NCBI GenBank assembly: GCA_964459305.1
Contig: CAYWNA010000363.1
Span: 1-10,785 of the forward strand
DNA length: 10,785 bases
Reading direction: 5' to 3'
Origin: CAYWNA01 sp964459305
Lineage (GTDB): Bacteria; Planctomycetota; Planctomycetia; Pirellulales; Pirellulaceae
Shown here: one piece after another, positions 5,329 to 10,785 of the stretch
Layout of the letters: each line of letters opens with the position of its first letter
Numbering within the stretch: the first letter of the stretch is position 1
Notes under the pieces: model-generated
Database searches by the model: none
Told to the model about the DNA's origin: nothing
The model's input: the letters and a program-made list of their open reading frames with translations, nothing else
Position numbers and translations under genes: made by a program

Positions 5329-6339
5329 ATGAAACGAACACTAATTTTGACCACAGCGTGGATCTTGTTGGCGGTCGGCAGTGATGCGGACGGGGCCGAT
5401 TGGGCAAGGCGACTTTTTGAAAAGACCAGTCACGATTTTGGCAGCGTCGCGAGGGCGGCCAATACGGTTCATGAATTCAGTTTCACCAACACATTGGACC
5501 GCGATGTGCACATCGCGAGCGTCCGCTCAAGTTGCGGTTGCACAAAACCAAGTGTCCAGCAACGGGCAGTCAAAAGTGGTGAGGCGGGAATTGTATTTGC
5601 GCGGTATAACACGCGAAGTTTCACAGGCCGAAAAAGCGCCACGGTTACCGTGGTTTTCGATCGCCCCAGGTATGCCGAAGTTCAACTGCGCGTGAGCGGC
5701 TACATCCGTCGCGACGTTGTTTTCCATCCCGGCAAGGTCGATTTCGGAATGATCGACCAAGGGCAATCGGCCGAGCGGATCGTCAAACTCGAATATGCTG
5801 GTCGAAGTGATTGGCGGCTTGACGATGTTCAGACGCCCCTACCTCACATCTCCGTGGAAGCAAAGGAGACGCATCGAGGAGGCGGGCGAGTGAGCTACGA
5901 GTTGATCGCCCGGTTGTCAGACGATGCGCCGGCCGGCTACGTCACCACGGAACTGACGCTACGAACCAACGACCGCCGTCTCAAGAGAGTACCCTTGGCT
6001 GTAACGGGACGAGTGAGTCCGGCACTTTCGGTAAGTCCAGCTTTGCTGTTCCTCGGAAACGTGCCAGCCGGCAGTCAATGCACGAAGCGATTGGTCGTTC
6101 GCGGCCCTGAGCCGTTCCGAATCACGAAGGTCGAATGCAAAGACCAGCGTTTCCGGTTCGAAATGCCCGACGAAGCCAAGACCCTGCATTTCGTTCCCGT
6201 AGTGTTTAACGCGGACGAAATTCCCGGCGAAATATCTCAGACCATTCATGTCCACACGGATTTGGCCGGCGGCAAACACGCCGAGGCGGACGCATCGGCG
6301 ACGGTCGTGTTCCCCGTGACCGGCATCACGCGGCAATAA
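5329..6339 (+). CDS. Secreted DUF1573 domain protein (336 aa)
   Basis: A signal peptide (M-K-R-T-L-I-L-T-T-A-W-I-L-L-A-V, cleavage near residues 20-23) leads into a DUF1573 domain at about 30-115: H-D-F-G-S-V (35-40), then F-S-F-T-N-T, then the family's S-C-G-C-T-K-P motif (68-74). The rest is two or three further beta-rich, Ig/ASPM-like repeats: one begins near V-D-F-G-M-I-D-Q-G and another near L-F-L-G-N-V-P-A-G-S, each opening with the same F-G-x-V/I-x-x-G pattern. Multi-copy DUF1573 proteins are common in planctomycetes and Bacteroidetes, and their biochemical role is not settled; a periplasmic or surface structural or binding role fits the fold. The ATG at 5329 is preferred over 5305 because it begins exactly at the signal peptide and has AGGA upstream. 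The CGC cysteines could form a disulfide or hold a metal. It is a single gene that converges on the large minus-strand gene. Confidence 0.8.
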   Translation: MKRTLILTTAWILLAVGSDADGADWARRLFEKTSHDFGSVARAANTVHEFSFTNTLDRDVHIASVRSSCGCTKPSVQQRAVKSGEAGIVFARYNTRSFTGRKSATVTVVFDRPRYAEVQLRVSGYIRRDVVFHPGKVDFGMIDQGQSAERIVKLEYAGRSDWRLDDVQTPLPHISVEAKETHRGGGRVSYELIARLSDDAPAGYVTTELTLRTNDRRLKRVPLAVTGRVSPALSVSPALLFLGNVPAGSQCTKRLVVRGPEPFRITKVECKDQRFRFEMPDEAKTLHFVPVVFNADEIPGEISQTIHVHTDLAGGKHAEADASATVVFPVTGITRQ

Positions 6340-6351
6340 CGCCTTTGGACT

Positions 6352-6373
6352 GCGGCGTTTCATCGCCGCTTTT
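6352..6373 (+). terminator. Hairpin terminator after the DUF1573 gene
   Basis: GCGGCG (6352-6357), a six-base loop and CGCCGC (6364-6369) are followed by TTTT, starting 12 bases after the stop codon. The stem is short but entirely GC and placed as expected for Rho-independent termination on the plus strand. Confidence 0.6.
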
Positions 6374-6397
6374 CGCTGCTGCTTAGTCGCGTTTGCC

Positions 6398-6465
6398 CCG
6401 AAGCCGAAGGCAACGGCGGCAAGTGGATTGGATCGTCCACACGTCACGCCCGCCATCGGCTTCGG
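6398..6465. repeat. Inverted repeat in the convergent gap
   Basis: CCGAAGCCGA (6398-6407) and TCGGCTTCGG (6456-6465) are perfect ten-base inverted copies 48 bases apart. In either transcript they could pair to close a long-armed structure. It may be a second bidirectional terminator or the trace of an old insertion; neither is proven. Confidence 0.4.
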
Positions 6466-6524
6466 TTAGACAAGGAAGTCCATCCATCCTAGATGATTGA
6501 CCCCAACGTTGCATAAACTTCTTC

Positions 6525-6670
6525 GTAAGACGGATTGCCAATCCGTCCATTGCAGCATCAACGTATATATCAGCTTTGCGGCTAAACATCACGAATCTTG
6601 AGATCCGACGATAAACAACATTTTTGCGGTTGCATTGGTATTTCAGGGACAGATTGGCAATCCGTCCTAC
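6525..6670. repeat. 146-bp MITE-like element with 24-bp inverted ends that are themselves palindromes
   Basis: The left end (6525-6548) and the reverse complement of the right end (6647-6670) agree at 22 of 24 positions. Both follow GTA-R-GACGGATTGCC with the tail AATC-Y-GTCC. Each end is also nearly self-complementary: GACGGATT and AATCCGTC around three bases on the left. The 98-base interior is AT-richer than its surroundings and has no open frame worth calling. It lies between two convergent genes. This fits a small non-autonomous element or paired REP-like palindromes, which may also act as a terminator for both genes. No clear target-site duplication was found. Confidence 0.6.
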
Positions 6671-6706
6671 ATATTTCTGCAACTACGGGGTTGACACTTG
6701 TCGTGG

Positions 6707-9700
6707 TCACTCGACTCGATGGGCGACAGCGTTCGATGATGCCGTGCAGACCACCCGGAAGCCGACGTTGTACGTTCTGGCAAACGTGGGGTAGCCGAGC
6801 CGGAAACTGGACGTGCTTCTGTAAGGCCGGTCTCGCCAGGAGCCTCCTCGAACGACCTTTCGAACGCGACCGTGCTCCGCATCGCGTCCGTCGTCCTGAC
6901 CGCCGGGGTGCGAGCGGTAGCTGCTCCGCGTCCACTCGGCGACGTTGCCGTGCATGTCAGACAGTCCCCAAGGGTTCGGGCGGTATCTGCCAGGCGCGAC
7001 AGCGATCACCGAACCGTCGTTGAAGCGGGCGTCTTTTGGGATCCAGTCGTCGTACTTTGACGGGTTGGGCAGCGGTTCGTCTTCTTTGTAAGGATGCAGT
7101 GCGAAATCGCTAAGTTTGGCGTCTGCCAGGTTCGCAAACGGGGAGAAATCGATCGCCGAGCTTCCGTACCAGAACGGCGTATCCGTTCCGGCACGGCAGG
7201 CATACTCCCACTGCGCCTCGGTCGGCAACGAGAACGCCTCGCCGGTCTGCTCCGAGAGCCAGCGGCAAAAGGCCGTTGCCTGTTGCCACGACACGCGCAC
7301 AACCGGCTGTTCAGGTCGATTGGCCGGGATGCCGTGGACGCCGAATTGGTAGTTGTTCCGCGGCTCCACCCGGCTGTCGTGTTTCGGGTCGAATCGGGCG
7401 AACAGCCGGTTGGTCACCTCACAGGCCCCGATCCAAAACGGCTGTTCGATTCGGACCCGGAGCGGTGGCGACTCGTCTGGGCTGTCCATGACGAACTCGC
7501 CGCCGGGTATCAGCATCAACCTTAGCTTCCCTCCGTCACCCAGCTCGATCTCTCGCTCGGCCGCGGCGCCTACAGCGGCTGCGGCTGCCTGTTGGCGGCG
7601 TTGGGCTTCTGCGGCTTCGAATGGCCAGCCGGGGCAGGCGATCGGCCGAGTCGGCGGAATTGGCACGTGCTCGGGTATGATCGGTTGAAGCGATGTCGGC
7701 GCGGTGCTGAGGACCGCTTCGGGTTCGCCATCCATGCCTGCGTATTGGCTCAGGAGTTCGCGGCGAGCGAGCGCCTGCTGCCGGCAGTCGGTGATGTCCT
7801 CGCCCCACGTGCCGTGGAACGGGCAGTTGAGGTCGATCCAGGTGATGAGCCGCTCCCAAGCCTCGCCATCCAACTCGACGCCGTAATGCCCTTTCGAGAG
7901 AATCTGCACCAACTCGGTCGTGTCGGCATGGAACTCCATCGGGTTCAGTAGGTGGTAGTCGCTTTCAATGCCGGGCCGACGGACGTAGCGGTGCAAGTTC
8001 GCATAGCCCACGGTGAACTTGCCGTGGAACGCCTGCGCCTGGTTTGTCCAGATGCGGAAGTCGTCGACCATTGCCGTTCCGCGGAGATCGGGGACCTCGC
8101 GCACGTCGGCTGGCGACTGCCCGTTATGGCAGCCCACGCAGTGGCGGTCGATCACCGGCTGCACCTCGCGGCGATAGCTGAAGCCGCGCGGCGGCCCGTG
8201 CCACTGCTGAATCCGGGCGGGCGGATTCTCCAAGGCCAGTGCCGGTCGGTTCGGTGGGGCCGTATTCTGCCGCTCGTGGCAACCGGCGCACACCAGCACC
8301 TCGCCTGGCATGGCTGTCATCCAACTCCGCATCAGTTGCACCGCTTTGCCGTCCTTGTCCAGCGGCTGAACGGAAAAGGGCGTGTTCGGCGGAACGTAGA
8401 ATCGGGCCGAACCGTCCTCATGGACCGGCACTGTACCCAGGATCCGCTTGACGTCCCACGGCCCGTCGATGCCCACGACGCCCAGCAGTCCGCCGACGCC
8501 CCGGTACGCATAATGGTACGCGAAGACGCGAAGCGACTTGACCGTTCCCCGCGGAACGCCGCGGAGCCCTTCGCCCGAATAGATGTCGGCGATATAGACC
8601 ATTGCCTCACGCCCCTCGATCGTTGCTTTGGGCGGGATCACCGGAGGGCGGGGCAAGGCTCGCAACGGAATCGGCTCGAAGAGTGCATATCCGGCAAGCT
8701 CCTTCAATAACACCAAGTTGTCGAACACGTCCACCAGGTAGATACCCCACAGCGAGTCGGCGTCGGGCTGCATCGCCACCAGGAAGTACTTTTCGCTCAG
8801 CGGATACGGATGGAGAAATTTCGGCCAACTCTGGTCGGCCAACCGGTCGACGATCACTGGCTCGACCTTCTTGCCCCACCCGGGAATTCGCTGCACGACC
8901 CCGTCGGCCTCGAATCGTCCCCGCTGCGCGTCAAAGATCACCAACTCGCCCATCCGCCGCACGCCGTGGTGCCCGGTGACGATGCCCACCACCTTGGTCG
9001 CGTGCCCTGGAATCGGCCGGGCGCAGAAAATTCCGTTCGGCCAATAGGAGTTGCTGCCGTAGTACTCCATCTGTTCCGTGCCGTCGGGATTCATGTGGAA
9101 CAGCAGACGCGTGGTGTAGTGCGGCGTGTCCGTGTACTCCCACCGCAGATACAGCACCCGCCCGTTGGGCAGCACCGTGGGACACCAGTCGTCGTCCTGA
9201 TCGAACGTGACTTGCCGGATATTCCGGCCATCGGCATCCATCACGTACAGGTTGGCCACGTCGATGCTTCCCCGCACGCACGGCACACCCTGGTAGCAGG
9301 CCGTCGAGGCGAACAGGATCCGGCCATCCGGCAAGTAGCAGGCGTCATAACTATCGACGTCGGGAATCATGCCCGTAATCTCCCGAAAGCCGCTTCCGTC
9401 GGCGCCGATCTCGCACACCTGCCATTGCCCGTGCTTGGCCGGCATCGAGAACAGCAGCTTTTGCCCATCGAAATGGAGATCCGGGTCCGCAACGATCCGA
9501 CCACCGTCGGGCTGAAACAGGGTCTTGAGCTCTCCATCGGACCGGACTGGAGTGAGAACGCAAAGGGCGTCGTCGTAGCCGGTCGTGGGCAACGCCGCGT
9601 TGCTGGTGTAATTCTGCGGCAGACCCAAATGCGGAGACTCAACACCACGGCGGATCACCAGCAATTGGTCGAAGTCCAATAGCGGGTTGGCCAGCAGGGC

Positions 9701-10492
9701 CTCACGGCGAAGCTCCGCGAGCTGTCTCTCCCATTGGACGCACTCATCCCCCATCTCGCGCTTCTGCTTCAACCGCTGCGCGAGGGTTTCCAGTCGCTTC
9801 AGGTGATCGGGCCCTTCAGGATACCTCGAACCAAACGAGTCGATTAGATCCTTGATCGCGCGACGCACGGCGGTGACATCCGGAGCGGTGTAATCCTTGC
9901 TCGCAGCGCCCGATATTCTGTCGGCGTCGGGCAAACCGCGAGCACGGGGCCGGTCAAGACGCCAACCTGCGGGAAAGGCCTTCGGCGAGTCAAACCGAAT
10001 TGCCACAACGTGCGGAAAAGCTCCGATGGCCACGTTGCGGTACAGCTTCAGCGTATGTTTGCCCCGAGTGATAGAAAAGACACCTGCTTTTTCCCATTTC
10101 GCCGTGCTGGTCATGAAGCTGTTCGTCGAACCCGTGCAGCATTGAGCCAGGTGCTTGTCATCCAGGTATAACTCAACCGGGCGGACATCGACCGTGGCAT
10201 AGCGGACGTGCAGCGTGTACTCGGCGGTTACCGGAAAGTCGATATCATACTCGACCCACACCGGGACCTTTCCGCCATAAGCGACCATCGGCTCGGCATC
10301 AACGTACTGCTTAGTAAAGATCCGCGCCGTACCACGATCGAAAGCGTAAGCCGGAATCGTGAACGAGCTACCCGGATCGCCTCGGCACTCGCTTCCCAAG
10401 CCCAGCCCGCACCACCAACAGCCGAGTAGTGCCAGAATCGTGGCCCCGGAACCGGCTTTTCCAAGGGTAAGCAGACATATGAGCGTGCGCAT
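6707..10492 (-). CDS. Secreted HzsA-like propeller / dihaem cytochrome / SUMF1-fold fusion protein (1261 aa)
   Basis: Residues 1-38 form an export signal; A-L-L-G-C also fits a lipobox, so it may be a lipoprotein. Residues about 42-168 look like a CBM6-like beta-sandwich. A helical, charged linker reaches 268. From N-P-L-L-D-F (269) to about 640 lies the domain related to the hydrazine synthase alpha subunit, with propeller-type repeats such as Y-L-P-D-G-R-I-L-F-A-S, V-L-P-N-G-R-V-L-Y-L and Y-V-M-D-A-D-G. Two haem-c motifs follow: C-A-G-C-H (735-739) and C-V-G-C-H (785-789). After an Ala/Gln-rich linker (about 960-980), residues 985-1255 are a formylglycine-generating-enzyme (SUMF1) fold: L-P-T-E-A-Q-W-E-Y-A-C-R-A-G, D-M-H-G-N-V-A-E-W, V-R-G-G-S-W (W1219), V-G-F-R-V-V. 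The stretch after G-G-S-W has no cysteine, so the copper-binding pair of true FGE is missing and sulfatase activation is unlikely. The ATG is eight bases after the sulfatase stop. Such HzsA relatives are widespread in planctomycetes that do not make hydrazine; the substrate is unknown. Confidence 0.88.
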   Translation of the reverse strand: MRTLICLLTLGKAGSGATILALLGCWWCGLGLGSECRGDPGSSFTIPAYAFDRGTARIFTKQYVDAEPMVAYGGKVPVWVEYDIDFPVTAEYTLHVRYATVDVRPVELYLDDKHLAQCCTGSTNSFMTSTAKWEKAGVFSITRGKHTLKLYRNVAIGAFPHVVAIRFDSPKAFPAGWRLDRPRARGLPDADRISGAASKDYTAPDVTAVRRAIKDLIDSFGSRYPEGPDHLKRLETLAQRLKQKREMGDECVQWERQLAELRREALLANPLLDFDQLLVIRRGVESPHLGLPQNYTSNAALPTTGYDDALCVLTPVRSDGELKTLFQPDGGRIVADPDLHFDGQKLLFSMPAKHGQWQVCEIGADGSGFREITGMIPDVDSYDACYLPDGRILFASTACYQGVPCVRGSIDVANLYVMDADGRNIRQVTFDQDDDWCPTVLPNGRVLYLRWEYTDTPHYTTRLLFHMNPDGTEQMEYYGSNSYWPNGIFCARPIPGHATKVVGIVTGHHGVRRMGELVIFDAQRGRFEADGVVQRIPGWGKKVEPVIVDRLADQSWPKFLHPYPLSEKYFLVAMQPDADSLWGIYLVDVFDNLVLLKELAGYALFEPIPLRALPRPPVIPPKATIEGREAMVYIADIYSGEGLRGVPRGTVKSLRVFAYHYAYRGVGGLLGVVGIDGPWDVKRILGTVPVHEDGSARFYVPPNTPFSVQPLDKDGKAVQLMRSWMTAMPGEVLVCAGCHERQNTAPPNRPALALENPPARIQQWHGPPRGFSYRREVQPVIDRHCVGCHNGQSPADVREVPDLRGTAMVDDFRIWTNQAQAFHGKFTVGYANLHRYVRRPGIESDYHLLNPMEFHADTTELVQILSKGHYGVELDGEAWERLITWIDLNCPFHGTWGEDITDCRQQALARRELLSQYAGMDGEPEAVLSTAPTSLQPIIPEHVPIPPTRPIACPGWPFEAAEAQRRQQAAAAAVGAAAEREIELGDGGKLRLMLIPGGEFVMDSPDESPPLRVRIEQPFWIGACEVTNRLFARFDPKHDSRVEPRNNYQFGVHGIPANRPEQPVVRVSWQQATAFCRWLSEQTGEAFSLPTEAQWEYACRAGTDTPFWYGSSAIDFSPFANLADAKLSDFALHPYKEDEPLPNPSKYDDWIPKDARFNDGSVIAVAPGRYRPNPWGLSDMHGNVAEWTRSSYRSHPGGQDDGRDAEHGRVRKVVRGGSWRDRPYRSTSSFRLGYPTFARTYNVGFRVVCTASSNAVAHRVE

Positions 10493-10500
10493 ATCTCACT

Positions 10501-10785
10501 TCACTTGTCGATCGGCGGTATGGGGAACAGCTCGCTCGGCACGCGTCCGGTCTTCATGATTTTGCGCATGCGGGCGACAATCTCTGGATGCTCCTCTGCC
10601 ACGTCGCGCGACTCGCCGATGTCGTCCTTGAGGTTGTACAGCTCGATCTTCAGCGCGTCGGGGTTGTTGCGGCGGAGCATGTTTTGACGAACCGCCTTCC
10701 AGTCGCCCATACGCACCGCCTGCTGGCCGCCGTAGCCGGTGAACTCCCAATACAGGTACTCACGCGTCTTCTGCTGGTCGGACTG
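10501..10785 (-). CDS. Sulfatase, C-terminal 94 residues (cut by window edge)
   Basis: This is the carboxyl end of an arylsulfatase-type hydrolase. It shows the usual closing segment: Y-L-Y-W-E-F (10-15 of the visible part), then A-V-R-M-G-D-W-K-A-V-R, then E-L-Y-N-L-K-D-D-I-G-E-S-R-D-V-A and a last amphipathic helix P-E-I-V-A-R-M-R-K-I-M. The W-E-x-x-G...A-V-R-x-G-x-W-K pattern and the L-Y-D/N-L-x-x-D-x-x-E motif are diagnostic of bacterial type I sulfatases. The catalytic C/S-x-P-x-R site is upstream, outside the window. It is followed after eight bases by the fusion gene that carries a SUMF1-like fold, presumably one transcript. The substrate, probably a sulfated polysaccharide, cannot be judged from this end. 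Confidence 0.85.
   Translation of the reverse strand, partial: QSDQQKTREYLYWEFTGYGGQQAVRMGDWKAVRQNMLRRNNPDALKIELYNLKDDIGESRDVAEEHPEIVARMRKIMKTGRVPSELFPIPPIDK

Noticed and set aside
6707..7543. Active formylglycine-generating enzyme for the adjacent sulfatase
   Set aside because: The segment after G-G-S-W that should carry the copper-binding cysteines contains none.
8810..9682. A 290-codon plus-strand open frame
   Set aside because: It is the antisense shadow of the propeller domain in a high-GC gene.
6707..10492. Evidence of anammox (hydrazine synthase)
   Set aside because: Only the alpha-like domain is present, fused to a SUMF1 fold; there are no beta or gamma subunits, and HzsA-like proteins are common in non-anammox planctomycetes.
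1..10785. tRNA, rRNA, CRISPR array or autonomous insertion sequence
   Set aside because: I saw no cloverleaf, no conserved rRNA segment, no regularly spaced direct repeats and no transposase-like protein on either strand.

Overview
The window most likely comes from a planctomycete. The grounds are family content, not an rRNA gene: a long secreted protein that joins a hydrazine-synthase-alpha-like propeller, a two-haem cytochrome region and a sulfatase-modifying-factor (SUMF1) fold; a sulfatase directly upstream of it; a secreted DUF1573 protein; and wide, loosely packed intergenic gaps. No RNA gene, CRISPR array or recognisable transposase was seen.

Layout. Bases 1-3427 form a minus-strand block that reads right to left: a divergent chorismate synthase homologue (3427-2105); a small overlapping reading frame that looks like the 3' end of a HAD phosphatase (2108-1899); a full-length but interrupted gamma-class carbonic anhydrase (1834-1283); one or two damaged small secreted-protein genes (1156-597); a beta-carbonic-anhydrase gene cut off after about 35 codons (406-197); and the start of a SulP anion transporter that runs off the left edge (184-1). 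Bases 3428-4067 are a divergent intergenic region with a strong promoter for a Tat-exported beta-carbonic-anhydrase homologue on the plus strand (4068-4829). After a 499-base gap comes the secreted DUF1573 protein (5329-6339, plus). It converges on the minus-strand pair sulfatase (partial, 10785-10501) and HzsA-like/SUMF1 fusion (10492-6707). The convergent gap holds a hairpin terminator and a 146-bp element with matching 24-bp inverted ends.

How it hangs together. The left 5 kb looks like an inorganic-carbon locus (SulP transporter plus three carbonic anhydrase genes of two unrelated classes), but every carbonic anhydrase copy is broken or has lost residues the family normally needs. The gamma copy has an amber codon at the conserved active-site glutamine and lacks all three zinc histidines. 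One beta copy is truncated. The other beta copy keeps its zinc ligands but has lost the arginine of the Asp-Arg dyad. The chorismate synthase homologue next to them has also lost a family-invariant histidine and carries an insertion of roughly 65 residues. The locus may be decaying, or it may hold paralogues moved to non-standard roles. The right half, sulfatase plus haem/propeller/SUMF1 protein, fits the exported polysaccharide-degrading and redox repertoire of planctomycetes. The substrates are unknown.
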